From Branchiostoma floridae (taxonomy: Eukaryota; Chordata; Leptocardii; Amphioxiformes; Branchiostomatidae), in assembly GCF_000003815.2 (NCBI RefSeq), contig NC_049991.1:17036776-17096775 (forward strand): a DNA stretch of 60,000 bases, written 5' to 3'. Shown here piece by piece: positions 43,331-55,794 of this stretch (position 1 is the stretch's first letter; each line of letters opens with the position of its first letter). The translations under genes were made by a program, and so were the position numbers. A model generated the notes under the pieces. That model worked only from the letters and a program-made list of their open reading frames with translations, did no database searches and was not told where the DNA came from.

Positions 43331-45324
43331 ACATTGTCCCAGTCTGTCCAAAAGTAAAATAGAAAAAAAAGCAGAAGAAAACTCCTAACGATCGCAATGA
43401 ATATAAAGTGTCATCAAGTAAATCATCTTCGTCGTATAGGTGTGCAATGGATTATACTCCATGTCTTTTGTGGGTTAGAGGACTCAGTATGGTTTTATCC
43501 ATTTTATCTAACGATCACTGATGTCTGATACTTATAGGGGCCTTCAGAAAGTAATGGCATCGGTTTTATAACAGGCTCATTGTTTCACCGAATGAGCTGG
43601 AGAGATCCAAAGAGGCATTTGATATTATACAGGTGAAATTTCAGCTCCCTACAATATTTCTAAAATGGTCAGATCTAGAGGAATTGATCTCTTGACAAGC
43701 CACCAAGGGTATGGTCATCTTGAATTCAACTCAGTTGCTCATAAAAATCTCAACAACAAATTGAGACATTTGAATCTAAAGAGGATATATGGCTTTACCT
43801 TTGTGACAAATTTCAACTCATTCGATGAAAATGAGCCTGCTATGAAACCAATGGCATTACTTTTGAAGTTCCTTCGTAGATGTAGAGAGAAAAATAGTCA
43901 ACAAATAATGTTTCCAGAAAAGAGATTCCCATTGTAAATATAGAGATGTAATATCAATCAAAATCATTTGCTTGCTTCGTCTTTCGAATGCTAGAAAGCA
44001 AAACTCTTGGCAGTGCATGATCACGTGATTATGTCAGTCCTTAAAGACACATACGGTGCCATCACTTCTTCCGTCTTATATTTACACGTACACTTTAAAA
44101 AGACACTGTTTGTAAGCCCCCATACTAAGACTTGGTGACATACGGACTGTGTACTATTGTGGATCCCTTCTTCCTCACATAATAAGGACTGTGTATTAGA
44201 CTAAAACAGTCTGTAAAAAGGACGCAACTATATGTTGCTGGTCTTTCATCTGCTCATTCTACTGTCATGCACTCCAGTGGAACATATTTCAAACAACATT
44301 TGATCTCGCATCTCTATAAGAAAATTTTATCGTGCATCCTCCCATCAGGCTTTTGGAAAGCCGTCGGGTATCTACTAGTAGATTATGACCATAAAATTGA
44401 TAAATAGAAGTACACGCTTTGAATTAGTCCATCAGAGCGTACCACCAAAAGCACGATGCTTTATTCCGTCCCGGAATTAGTGTCGAATTCTAATTCAGAC
44501 ATTGAGCGTTCCTAAAATACTTCTGGGGTCACAGAAGCAGGCATGAGACGAACCATGCTCCCCACATTCCTTAGTACGAACACACCATTGTCATATCCGA
44601 AATCATTGAAGTTCCTAAACTTGCAGTGTCGAATAAATTCTTTAATCAAACTTTACATGACATGAGCGTTAGGTCTTTAATACATAAGGTATATGCATGG
44701 CAACGCGCGGCACTGTAAAATGTTTCGTGTAATGTAAGCAGCGCCTGGCCTTACTATAGACAATGCGACATGCTATCGTCTCAGGTTTCAAGTCTCAGTT
44801 TTGTTTACGCCCCACGACAGCTGCTTTGCCAAAGCATTATTTCATGCTAACGAAGAATGATCATATAAAGCCGATATGAAATATAATGCCAAATTGAACA
44901 CCTGTAAGGTTAACCATTCAAACGATTTACACCTCCGTTTAGGTTCTTGCGTTTGGTTTTAGATTTCTCTGTCAGGAAATCTTTCTGCATGTAGCGACCA
45001 GCGACACATCCAGATTGAGCTTGGACGTAGCGGCGGACTTGTGATGTATTTCTTCGGGAATCTGGTAAGGTTTCCCCGCCAAGCGTCCCGCTAAGGTTTC
45101 CCGGCTGCGGAGATGAAATGACTTTAGATACGGTCGAAGCCGAGTAGCACACCCTGAAAGTTCCTACTACTAGCGTCTATGGCAGGTCATACAATTCTTC
45201 CGTCAGTCCCACCAATGGCTCGCTGCCATTGCCACCAGGAATAGCCAGATAAACGTCACCGCGACAGGCCTTCATCATCTCGTTTTCACACTTCTTTTTT
45301 CATAATCAAAGATCTGTTTTTTCG

Positions 45325-48300
45325 TTATTCCATCAAGCGATGTTGGGCGACGTACGAATATGTTTTTATGTATCTTGACCGCTGCTGCTGCCCTGGTATG
45401 GCACGGATGGCCGGGCGCAGGTGATCAGGAACGAAGTCCGACGGGCGGCCAACGAACACCCTTCTCCGGTTGCCTCCTCCGGCCGCTCCACCCTGACCCG
45501 AGCCTCGGACCGTCCATGAAGGCTGGCCTCCCTCGGCAGCACCCTGTTGAACTTGAGCAGAAGATGTCAGGACGCTACTAGCGGAAGATTCCAGGACGCT
45601 ACTAGCGGTGATAGACTGCTCCTGGGCCGTGACCGTGGATGTTTGCTGCACGCTGGTACTTTGCTGTACGCTGGTTGTTTTCTGTACTGATGCCTGCTGT
45701 GACTGGGCAGATGCAGCACTTTGAGCGGAAGCAGCAGCGGCAGCAGAGGCTGAAGATTGCTGCGTCTCCTCTGCACCTGCAGCGCCCAATTCCCTGACGG
45801 GTGACCCTTCTCTTGTGGCCGCCGCAGAACCACTTGCTGAAGCACCACGACTCCGGACCCTCTTGGCAGACGCTTGTACCGTTTTGGCCAACCTTCCCTT
45901 GTCGACGTGAAGATCGTACACGACGTTGGCGTACCCCGACATATCAGTGTGCCCAACGACTACAGCAGCGTCGTAGTCGGCCTGAGCCTCGGCCGACAGG
46001 TGGCTCGGTGCAGGAAGATTGACAGGTGCTTCCTGGGGCGCTACCTGAGGTGCCGGGGGCTCAGACACCTTCGGCGAATTCGTTGGAGCCTCCTCCATCT
46101 TACGCGTATTCTGTGCCTTTGCGGGTTGGGGAGGAGTTACTTGTCTCGGTGCAGATGGTGTACTTAGCTTCTGGACTGGATGTTCAAACTCCAACTTCTG
46201 CGGAGGGGGAAGCTTTCTCTGAGCTCTGGTGTGAACGGTGTTACGAAGCTCTTCGGTGGAGACGCTGATGATAGTCGGGCCTCGTCTCCTACTGACAAAC
46301 TGCTTCCCCTCTCTCCAGGGGGGCGTGGGGGAAGGGGGTCGCTGGCCTCCGGGGGGTATTCCAGTGAAGGTAGTTGCCACTGGCGGTGCGACGCTGTGGA
46401 GTTGCTCTACGGTCGGGAGGTTCTGCCTGAATCCGGGCCAGGTTCCGGGCCCTCCTTGCGGCGCTTGGCTGCGGAGACAAGAGAAGTGTTACTTATAGAT
46501 GATTCTGTACTGTCCATTGATCAGTGTTAGACTGTCAAAAACACAGCGGTGAATACTAGCATCACCATTGGAAATGGAAATCAAAACTACAGATACAAGA
46601 GAATATTCAATAAGCAGCAGTTGGGGTGGACAGTCCGGGACTGAAGAGAAAAGAAGCGTTCTTTGCCATAGGAAAAAGTACATTGCCACTGATCATAGAT
46701 TACGTATTAAGGTGCATCTCTATGTAAATGCCTCTGTGAAGTTGTACACATTTCAAAGGATTTAGTGATGACTCAGTACACGATATCATTGTAAGGGGCA
46801 GTCGTTGCATCTTTGTCGAGAAGGAGAAGCATTTCTTTTTGGAAAGATTCATCCTCGACTTATTATTATTACCTGTCGATAAGGTCCAGTCAGGTCCAGT
46901 AAGTTCAATAAGACCAGGTAAAAAATAATCGTCGTAATGTGCATACCACACAGGAAGTGCGGGACAAGACAAACGTATATTTAGTTTGAAGTTGGTGCGA
47001 AAACAAAAACATGGATCAAAGCGCCACGACCTGTCACATCTGAAACAAACATTTTGATCATGTTTACTTTGGCATCAACAATATTATGCAGCCTGGTGTC
47101 ACATTACCACCGTGTAGTTCCAAACGTCAATAGAAGCTGCAAGGAATGTGACAGACAGCAGGAAAATACTAATAGTGTGTAAAATTTATGGTATCACAAT
47201 AGGATGGCTGAAAGGAATACACAGTCAAGCATGCAGTGTTCTTGGACAAGGCTATTCCTTTTGGCAGCAGCATGTTCGTCACAGAGGCGATCAGCACCTA
47301 CTTAGCAGCACTTCAAGTACATGGAACTCGTGATGTTGTTTTTGGAAGGTTAGACAATAGAGCGTCATGTGTGGTAAGAATATACAACACATTTGTTCAA
47401 AATGGTGATGCTCAACCTGTGCAAGCCAGGCTTCATATGTACTAATACACGCCAGTTCCTCGCGAGACTGTCGTTGAAGGGGTTCACCAGTCACGTATGA
47501 ATACAGTTACTCCAAATTTTCTTCAAGCAATCACTGCTTTCTCGCGAGATCTAGCTAGACTAGGTCACTCTCCGTGAGCAAGATGGACTTTCAGCCGTCC
47601 AAAATTTGGAGATATGTACCTTACCTTTAAAAACAGTCATTGCTTGAAGAAAATTTGGGGTAACTCGCAATAATGATTTTACATTGCACAGTGTTTTACT
47701 TCTGTTTGTTATGGATAGGCGGGGGTTCGTGCAAACAGGTGGAGGATACCCTTCTTCCCTCTTCCTACTCATCCTCACACCTACATAGAGACGTACAAAT
47801 CCATGCACAGGAATCGACCATTTCCTTTCTCTGAAAGGTCGCGATCGCGATGTGATGCCTGGGCGCAATGCAGCTGTGCTGTACTTGTCCACCAGACTGA
47901 CCTGAGCTGCCACAGACATCCTGCAACACTGAAAATGGCGTCCAGAAGTATGGAAGGCTCTAATTTAGCTGGGAATGTCCCTTATGCAGTAGATGGACGT
48001 AGTGAGTGGACTCAAATCACACTGTGGTTTGTTAAGTTTGGTTTGGTTTTAGGAATTGAGGTGAGACCTGGTAGATTGATTTGTGGGACTTGGGAAAAAG
48101 GAATGAATGGCCTTGACGTGACAAACGCTCTATTTAGATTCCCTTTAGGGTCAGTTGCTGCTATGATCTCTAAAACGTTTGCACAATGCAGGCTATGGCA
48201 TATGAAATGTCGATGAATACAATGTTCATTCAATCAGCAGAAAAGACTGTTTCGAAGTTGAAGATAAAAGTAAATTGGAATGGTTTACGAATCCGCATAG

Positions 48301-49849
48301 CGATCCGGTCGTAACTGGCGCAGCAGGTTTTCAACAAACAAACGAAAACTTTTCGACACTGCAAACGACTTCCAAACGAGCCAAGAGCTCACGGTGAACT
48401 CCCCAACCTCTAACACCCGCTTATGGGCAGGATTGCAAAGACTATCTGCCTGATACTTTACAAAGAGAGGTTAAATATGCGACAGTACCTCGGTAGTGCT
48501 CAGTATCGATGTCGGTCCCACCCGGATACATCCAGGTCGTAATATGTCCGGCCAAACTGGGACCCGATAAGGAGACCTGAATGTTTTGCCGAACATAAAT
48601 ATCCAGAGGACGCTCCACTTCGCCACAGACTTTCGGGAATTTACCATAAACACAAACGGGCACAACATCCTCTTACTCACGGTGATAGAGACTCAAGTGG
48701 GTCAAGATCTGAGGAGATGCAATGATTCTGACAAACAGAGCACGTGAGAGGGTCGATTGTTGGTTTTTATTGACTAGACAATCTACAGAGCAGGCAGGTC
48801 CACCACCTCTGCTGATAGTGGGCCACTCCCGGGGCTGAATTTGCTGCATAACTCCGCAGAAGCGGCGCAACGGCACTTTGGGGCAGATGACACCCAATCC
48901 CTGGTGGTACCACCTGCTATTTTCATCGCCTGCCAGTTTGGGGCGCGTCCCGAATGACTCGCCTCCTACGACTTTGGGTAGTCAGGGTGCATTAACTATT
49001 TGCTATGTGGTTCAAGTTTCTTCTTTCGATGGAACATGGCGAATAAATCCAAAATGACAACTATTTATCGAAGAGACAAGAAGCTATTTGCTAATAGACA
49101 TGTTTTCCCTGTAGTTTCATTGTCACACAGGCGTATACATTAGCTAAGTAAACGTTTTCCTTCGGCCAACTGCAAAGTCATGGACATTAATTAGTGCAGT
49201 AATCTGAGGTCTTCTTGTGATGTTATAGAATATGATCATAATCAGTCGTTACTACAGATTCGCTAAGATAATGTAGACCTACGTACTTAACACATACTCC
49301 ACCCATTGTTACATGTATAACAATGTTAACGTATTGTTATTAGATAACTGTTATTTTTCAAGTTCAAATGAAGATTTATCGAATGTAAAACATAATGCCA
49401 TTTGATACTCCGTATGCATCAAGCGGCGTAACTTCATTTTTGTATGCAACAACAAATTACTCCCATCGGCAAATATAACCGGCTGTATAATCCTGGCTTC
49501 ACGTTAAGAATCCATCAAACTTAGACCACCTAAGTCAAGCAAATCCACGCCTGTTTGCGTAGTCGTCTCTCCATACATTACTCTATGTGATGATTCATTA
49601 GTGGCAATCTTAGGATTCTTGTCAACAAGGCTTTATTTTTCTTCTGAAAACCGATCCGAGATAATCTATCATGAACAGACTGGGAGTAAACAAAGAGAAT
49701 CACCTTGCGGCCGCATCACCCTGCCGTAGGATCGCTGCATTTCCTCCTCTGGTTTGTCCCTTCCACCACTCCTTCTCATAGGTCTCCTGTCTGTCACTTT
49801 CCTCCTCCACATGTCCCCATTGCGACGTCTGTCTTTGGACAGCGGCCAT
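45325..49849 (-). CDS. Uncharacterised, mostly disordered protein (2 exons)
   Basis: Coding exons in order: 49849-49704 and 46468-45325, joined by a GT-AG intron (donor AAG/GTGATT, acceptor CTTGTCTCCGCAG). The phases match (AG + C gives Ser49), and the 1290 nt encode 429 aa. Exon 1 encodes a charged start (MAAVQRQTSQWGHVEEESDR...), with an in-frame stop ten codons upstream. The protein has no signal peptide or membrane helix. It has a Pro-rich region (about 80-205), a better-structured-looking segment (about 207-248, QADYDAAVVVGHTDMSGYAN then VVYDLHVDKGRL), a Gln/Ser/Ala-rich stretch (about 284-361, with SVQQSTSVQQT repeats) and a basic C-terminus (NRRRVFVGRPSDFVPDHLRP...). I do not recognise a family. 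The long open frame, matching splice phase and biased composition support a real gene. Further 5' exons are possible. Confidence 0.72.
47506..47664. repeat. Inverted repeat with 30-bp arms
   Basis: The left arm GTTACTCCAAATTTTCTTCA continues to AGCAATCACTG. The right arm CAGTCATTGCTTGAAGAAAA continues to TTTGGGGTAAC. The arms flank about 100 bp. It lies in the intron of the 45325-49849 gene and is probably a foldback element. Confidence 0.75.
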
Positions 49850-51433
49850 TCTCAAACTTTCCAGTCCCTCTCGGAGTGTCTAATGCAGGTTAGTTAGTGT
49901 GGTGCAGATATAAACCTTCCCCCGTGGCTCTGGTGTAGCACCAGGCTCCAGGGCGTGATCGGCCCACCGTGATCAAGCACTCTGCGTCACGAGCGTTGCG
50001 TCTTTCCCCCGACTGGCCCGCCTCCACTAGTTTGCTCCGGCCTCTCCCAATGCGCTGAGTTCTGTTATTTCAGGACCAGCATCCAGTAAAACTATCGGGC
50101 CTGTGTCACACTATCCTCTAATTCCTGAGATACCTGTGGGCGCGCTTGAATGAGAGCCATGGGATGAGATGACACGAACCCCTCACTCTGCTCGATGCTT
50201 TACATGCATTCTCCGGCCTGCCCACGCTTCTTTTGGGGGCTCGTCATGGAAAACAAAATGATGCTAGGACGGAGGTATCTTGTGAAAGTGGGACAGCACG
50301 TGCTTGAAGCAAACTGGGTAGAGTACCATCGTGTTGAAAACAGACGGTTAGAATGCCGAGACAATAGCTGTTGTTTAGGAGATGCACGTCTCAGAGGGCT
50401 TCCCACATTTATCATGTGTCAAACACGGGGCGGCAGTAACTGGATAGTCCATAATCGTCCCAACGCGACCTTGAATAACCTCTTTGTCGAGCTGGGTGTG
50501 GCCAGTACACCCACTTTAAAAGGTAAATTGCTATATTCAACAAGCTTAAGGCTTCTATACTCAGATAATCACCCTCAACAGACGTAAAACAACTGTAAAA
50601 GACAAGTCGTAGATGGACTGACACAAAGTCGGCGGAACTTTTTTTTCAAAGTATATCTTGGTTAACTGTAAATAACGCGACATGGGAATGTGGCGTAGGC
50701 TGTTGTCGAAGTTAAATATTATATATTTAGAGTAGACGTCGTCGTAAATTTTAATTACTATATATTTATATATGAAATAAATTGTACCTAGCCATAACGT
50801 GACAGACTTTATTTTCCTTCAACGTCGCAGCATTGTGGTGTTTTGCTGGATTCAAATAATATCTCAAAACAGGTAGCTAATACATAATTTCCCTTCTGTA
50901 TTGTTGCTATGATATCTTATATGAGACATGTAAATACGTTTTGTACAAGACAAGCCAGGACTCTAAAGACGATTAATCTTGTTGTTTCATTTGAAGTGTA
51001 CATTAACCAGTTGAGGTAATCATGTGTATTCTATGAGAAGTGTAAATGTATGTATGTGTTAGCACCCAATATCAGCTAAGATTCCTGGGTTTGCTATGTA
51101 TTGCATTGTCTGCAATCTTAATGAATCAAATTAAATCAAATCAAACTAGACCGTATTAAAACTATTTCAAAAATCAATTTCATAATTTTATCACTTGCAA
51201 TGGAATAAATGCACGCTTTACCAATACCCACGCACCAGACTTCGCCCACTCTGCACGTAGGTACGTTATCACATCGTCTGGTCCCTCAGGGACTGAAGCA
51301 ATTAACTAGAATAAGACAACTTCGTATCTATTTCATCCGGGGTATTCGCCATGCACAGGCACGCCCGGGTACATGCCAACGCTAGAGGGTCACGGTCAGG
51401 ATTGTGCAGCGCATCAATACTATATAACATTAG

Positions 51434-51639
51434 TTCACCTTTATTCGCGGGGTAACCTATATCCGTTGTGCTGCTAAACGGGGTAATACTACACAGGGAT
51501 ATCAAGTTGATGGATGGTAGTTTCAAATTGTACTATTCTCAAAGTATTGCAGTTTGAAACCACCATCTGTCGATTTTATATACCTAAATACTTGTTCTTA
51601 TAAAGAACGGATAAAGGTAACCCTACGGATAAAGGTGAA
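51434..51639. mobile_element. Foldback MITE, family F copy 1
   Basis: The ends are TTCACCTTTATTCGCGGGGT at the left and CCCTACGGATAAAGGTGAA at the right. Inside lie AACCTATATCCGTTGTG and the paired GTAGTTTCAAATTGTACTAT/TGCAGTTTGAAACCACCAT. Copy 2 is at 58901-59125. Confidence 0.75.
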
Positions 51640-51680
51640 ATGGTGTTAGATATATGTACTATATGATATATAATATAGAA

Positions 51681-51860
51681 TTAACGGTTAATGACCCGCC
51701 CCGAGGTGTATATGGTGTCATAACGCCTGGTCCTTTGCTATAACTACCGAATAAAACCACGAGTGAGCGTAGCGAACGAGGTGGTTTTATGAGGGGGTTA
51801 TAGCAAAGGACCAGGCGTTATGACACCATGTACACCGAGGAACAGGCGGGTCATTAACGT
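51681..51860. mobile_element. Foldback MITE, family E (near-perfect palindrome)
   Basis: The left arm TTAACGGTTAATGACCCGCC continues through GGTGTCATAACGCCTGGTCC to TTTGCTATAAC. The right arm mirrors it (GTTATAGCAAAGGACCAGGC, then GGCGGGTCATTAACGTTA). The centre is AAACCACGAGTGAGCG... with its own complement. Only a few bases differ between arms, which suggests a young copy. Only one copy is in the window. Confidence 0.85.
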
Positions 51861-52429
51861 TATTATCATATAGCCTACCCAAACTTGCAAACTCCTGTAT
51901 GATACATAGATCCCCTGGTACTATACGTGTGAATTCCTTTGTCGAATTTCTGAAGGTTTAAATTTGTTCTTTGGTACATACATTTGTAAGGAGATTATAG
52001 ATTGCACTTTAAAACAAAAACTTCCACAGAAAATATTCGAAACATTGCAGTCTTTGGCTTTTTAGAACAACAAAACACATTATCAATGTTAACAGAATGG
52101 ATTATTGCACTGTAATTATTGCCTTTGAGGAATGATGATATTTTGCTCTCTACTGTCACTCTATATGTCTCTGTATGTTTTTAAATTTTCTTAATTTGTA
52201 AATATGAATGTGCAGACCGAAAGAAAAATAGTCTCTTATGACTATGAGGCTAATTGTGGATCTAAATAAACTCAAACTAAAAACTTGAGGAAAATTAGAA
52301 CTACTGAAATTTAGACGTTTCATTACGTTCAACAAGAAGGTTATGCTTCTGGTGCGGTTCGTTTGTGTTTTTTCTGCTGACGTCATAACTCTAGATGCTA
52401 TGGATGAAGCATTCTGATACTAGTATTTG

Positions 52430-52580
52430 GTAGATGGGATAGAGTCGGGAAAAACGAAGGTCAACTATGATAGTGGGCCTCCCAGCGGCTTTATTTTAGT
52501 ACTGCAGTGGAACTTCCTTTTGCGATCTCGTGTTCTGGACATGGTTATGATTTTAAAGTGGCAATTGGCTCTTGTTATTT
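52430..52580. repeat. Family J dispersed repeat, fragment
   Basis: It contains GTACTGCAGTGGAACTTCCT and CGTGTTCTGGACATGGTTAT, matching the middle of the family seen at 41360-41800. Confidence 0.55.
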
Positions 52581-53261
52581 ATTTATTTATTTGTTCAGCT
52601 GTTTACAAACAGCCAGGTCTGCCCAACTAGCCATAGGCTATTGCCAAGGGCTAACCCTGTTGTTATGTAATGAGACAATTCAGAGCAATGCACGCGTAAA
52701 CTTTATGTGTCACTTAACTCATATCTGACAACATCTGGCAAATGTCTTCAGCTATTGCGTGCAACGACTCGTCTATGTTATCATCAGTTAGCAATGCGCA
52801 TGCATCGTGTCAAGCATGCTTCAGAGCGTGCTTAAATTTGTGTCTTTTCGTTAACACGAAAAAAGTACGATACAAGCTTTTTGACTTTGATTTGACTTTT
52901 TCAGACATAAAAAACAGTGTAAGTGTGACAATAAAATCTCTATTGATCCTGAAAAGCGAATTTAAAAGGAACGGAAAGAACTGACGTTCTCAATGTCAAA
53001 GTCGATCGCCCTTGTGACGAACCGTATTACCGCTGAGATGACTAATCAGCACTTGGGTAGTCCCTAGGCACCGAATCGTTCATCATGTGAAAAATTCCAC
53101 ACCACTTCCGAGAGCTATTCCGGGAAAACACTTAACTGGGGTGACTTCCCGGAGCATGTGACGTAGATCGTCACGCCTCTTACGTATATCCTGGAGGGCA
53201 GAGTCTGCTCCCGTCCGGGCCGGGTTCGGCACCGATGTCGTTTGCCGTCACAGCAAAACTA

Positions 53262-53520
53262 AAATCTTTTTTACCTCCATGAAATGTCATGGAGGTTATA
53301 TTTTACCCTGCGTTTGTCTCTGTGTGTGTATGTGTGTGTGTAAACAAGATAACTCAAGAACGGTTGAGTGAATTGGTTTCATACTTGGTGTGTTGGTAGT
53401 GTGTGATGAAAGCTGGAAATGATTACATTTTGGGTCCCCTAGCAACTTCCCTTGGTACTGCAGCGCAACTTCCGGGTTTGGTCACGAATTTGGAGTATTA
53501 GATAGCTCTTGTTTTTAAAT
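53262..53520. repeat. Family J dispersed repeat, left end intact
   Basis: It begins with a small hairpin (TACCTCCATGAAATGTCATG then GAGGT), then a GTTTGTCTCTGTGTGTGTAT run, ACTCAAGAACGGTTGAGTGA and GGTACTGCAGCGCAACTTCC. It best shows the left boundary of this family. Confidence 0.7.
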
Positions 53521-54399
53521 GATTTTCAGAGAAAAGGAACAAGGAACATACAAACACATGCATGGCAGGTAAATAAAAAACAGAACGACAAACGTGAGAA
53601 CCTATAGAACTGATAAGTAAAACAAACTGACCGTAATGACAAATGAAATGAAAAACTAAAATCTTTGAAATGTACGGATACTTAAGTTAAGAAGGAAATA
53701 AACAATTAGACAGGTCATCATTCAAAACGAAATTACGTTTTGAATATGAATTGTAACACTGTTGTTACTTAATCAGTAACGGAACTGATGATGATGATGT
53801 TACTTCATGTATAAATGGGCATCATAAAATTGTAATAATGATAATTGTATGACTTAATAACCTGATTGATTGTGATAAATGATTGCAATTATTGAAATAT
53901 TTTGTCATTATACTTCTTTAAGCTTTCTCCAGTTTGTTTTAACACCGTTTCTTCCTTCACATGAATTTTCCATTCCCGGTGAGATCATTGTCTCTAGTTG
54001 CACGATCCAAAATATATCAATGGTCGTCTGAAATATTGTATTTGCGGGTGGTACAACCATTATTTCGTTACTGCAGCCCTTCGGACCAGTTTATGTGCTA
54101 AAACGTCAGACGAGGTTTGGAACTTTTATATTTGGCCCCCTGTTTGGCCAGCCTGAGATCATCATGTTAATGCTCCCTCAGCTCACGGCTTTCCATTTCG
54201 GTCGGGCTGATACGTAACCAATTTACTGGGCGTTAAGTGGTTGATACAGGCAGACTCGTGACAAAAGTACGCTGTGACCGGAATATTCACTGACTCACAC
54301 GGCGGCCGGCCACGCTCTACTCCATCGCCCAGGCGGAACGTCCTCTCCCCCCGCGGACCACCGGGGATTGGGAGCCGGTTAATACCCTACTGCCTGCGC

Positions 54400-54430
54400 G
54401 CTGATTGGATTCCTCGCCAAATAAGGTCCC
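54400..54430 (+). promoter_or_regulatory. CArG box and inverted CCAAT box
   Basis: CCAAATAAGG (54417-54426) is a perfect SRF-binding CArG box, and ATTGG (54404-54408) is an inverted CCAAT box. They lie about 280 bp upstream of the start codon at 54703 in GC-rich DNA, a plausible proximal promoter. The motif is certain; function is inferred. Confidence 0.5.
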
Positions 54431-54702
54431 GACCTTTTGAAGGTTGCGCATCTGCGGGGACAAATGAAAAACAAGCCCGGTTGTTTCATTCGGTGAGCGC
54501 CGATGGCCAGGGAGGATGGAGAGGACAGGGGCACCTTCATCAGCTGGGGAGGCTGTAATCATGGCTAAGGCGGCATCAGGAGGATACAGGGGATCAGCAG
54601 CTTCTACGTAAGTTGGAATCTTCATTCATCACAAGTATGGAATCGTGAATTCACGGTCAGCCTGCCCGCCTCTTCAGTTTTACTAGTAGCGCGGGTGAGT
54701 GG

Positions 54703-55578
54703 ATGAGTACCATGAACAAACTGAGCAGCGGGACTCAAGTTTATTGGGCTGTCCTGTGGGCCGTTATGTGTGGGGCCGTTAGCGCATTCTCCTGCCCGTC
54801 CGTTTACATTCCTGCCAGGACTATCGTCATCGAAGGCGCCTCCTGCAGTTTTTGGGTTAAGGAGGGGCGCTGGCGGTCGAAGGAGGGCCGCACTCTGGCT
54901 CTGTACAAGCAGAGATGTAACTCCAAAACTCCTTACGTAGTTTCCATATCTTCCCCCTCGGAGAGCATCTTCGCCTGGACCGAGGAGTCCTACTGGTACC
55001 TCGGCCGGAGAATCCGGTTGAAGGACTGCGAGCAACACTACCGGGCTTCGGTGGAAGAGTTCATTCTCAGGCAGAAGAGCGCGAGCAAGGTCATGCTCCA
55101 GTATTTCATAAAGGACAGACTTGAGAAGAAAGTGCTGGCGTCTTCAGGGCAGGACCGAGTGAACGATCCTTATTTATGGTTCAAAGACGTCAATGGAACG
55201 GTCATTGCCACTGCCAAAGGTATTTCTGACGACGCCAATGCCACGCTCCGCAAGTGGTCCATCTGCAGCACGGGCAACATGGAGGTGGTGTTCGGGAACA
55301 GTAGCAGGAGTTGGCTGGCCTTGCCCCAGAACCGCTGGATGATACTCCTAGCGCTGACCGTGAAGGCTCTGCGGGACACGAGCCGGGGAACAGACGGCGT
55401 CGTGCATTATAACGAGTGTCAGGCCGCGCACTGGACCATGGTGTTGGGAGTTCCCATGTTCATCGTTACCGGAGTGGTGTACATGGTCTACCTCGGGACA
55501 AAATGCAGCAAAAGTCTAGCGACAAACATATCAAGACGCTATAGTAGACGCTATAGCACGGCCAGTGCAATCGCGTAG
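54703..55578 (+). CDS. Single-exon secreted/membrane protein of unknown family
   Basis: 291 aa. A signal peptide (about 1-28, VYWAVLWAVMCGAVSA) is followed by a luminal or extracellular part with Cys31, 48, 72, 109, 188 and possible N-glycosylation sites (NGT164, NAT179, NSS199). A single membrane helix (about 245-265, MVLGVPMFIVTGVVYMVYLG) ends in a short basic, Ser-rich cytoplasmic tail (SRRYSRRYSTAS). The pattern of beta-rich segments with KDVNGTVIATAKG reminds me of tubby-C-like/LURP-one folds, but this is a weak guess by eye. The GC-rich codon usage contrasts with the flanking AT-rich DNA and supports coding. A CArG box lies upstream and AATAAA at 55789-55794 downstream. The ATG at 54703 is preferred because it gives the signal peptide; a second Met (codon 4) is equally possible. 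Confidence 0.8.
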   Translation: MSTMNKLSSGTQVYWAVLWAVMCGAVSAFSCPSVYIPARTIVIEGASCSFWVKEGRWRSKEGRTLALYKQRCNSKTPYVVSISSPSESIFAWTEESYWYLGRRIRLKDCEQHYRASVEEFILRQKSASKVMLQYFIKDRLEKKVLASSGQDRVNDPYLWFKDVNGTVIATAKGISDDANATLRKWSICSTGNMEVVFGNSSRSWLALPQNRWMILLALTVKALRDTSRGTDGVVHYNECQAAHWTMVLGVPMFIVTGVVYMVYLGTKCSKSLATNISRRYSRRYSTASAIA

Positions 55579-55788
55579 GATCGTAAGTTGCTCCTTGTCT
55601 TCTCCAATTTCCAGAAAAAAAGTATATGCAATCTAGCAAAGCTGCTATGTGGCTTGGTCAGAAAGACTCGTTTTTCTCTATTCTGTATCATTTGAGTCTT
55701 ATTCCGAACTAGTCACCACCTCTAACCTTGTACACATATGTACTCTTATAGTGGGGTTAAGGGAACGTGTAGGCACATAAGTAAACTG

Positions 55789-55794
55789 AATAAA
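55789..55794 (+). terminator. Poly(A) signal of the 54703-55578 gene
   Basis: AATAAA lies about 210 nt past the stop, a usual distance for a short 3' UTR. Confidence 0.6.

Larger units (their letters stand above)
40682..45324. other. Repeat-rich gene-poor interval
   Basis: No supported gene. Contents: family J repeat (41360-41800), family B foldback (41923-42135), and SINE (43144-43330). Two short open frames (42363-42575, 70 codons; 43665-43937, 90 codons) have no splice context, no family resemblance and no flanking signals, so I do not call them. The last part probably includes the 3' UTR of the minus-strand gene ending at 45325. Confidence 0.5.
49850..54640. other. Intergenic DNA with a GC-rich start
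   Basis: 49900-50190 is GC-rich and lies directly upstream of the minus-strand gene that starts at 49849, so it probably includes its promoter. An open frame at 50195-50587 (130 codons, +) follows, with an AATAAA near 50778, but it has no known domain and is not called. Further on there are foldbacks at 51434-51639 and 51681-51860, family J repeats and AT-rich DNA. The interval 54270-54640 is again GC-rich and promoter-like for the next gene. Confidence 0.5.

Noticed and set aside
43665-43937. 90-codon plus-strand frame
   Set aside because: Lacks family resemblance and flanking gene signals, and its DNA composition is like the neutral surroundings.
47803-48216. 137-codon plus-strand frame
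   Set aside because: It lies in an intron of the orphan gene, overlaps minus-strand frames of similar length and has no recognisable content.
50195-50587. 130-codon plus-strand frame with a downstream AATAAA
   Set aside because: Tempting because it sits beside a GC-rich promoter-like region, but no domain, signal peptide or codon bias supports translation; a noncoding transcript is as likely.
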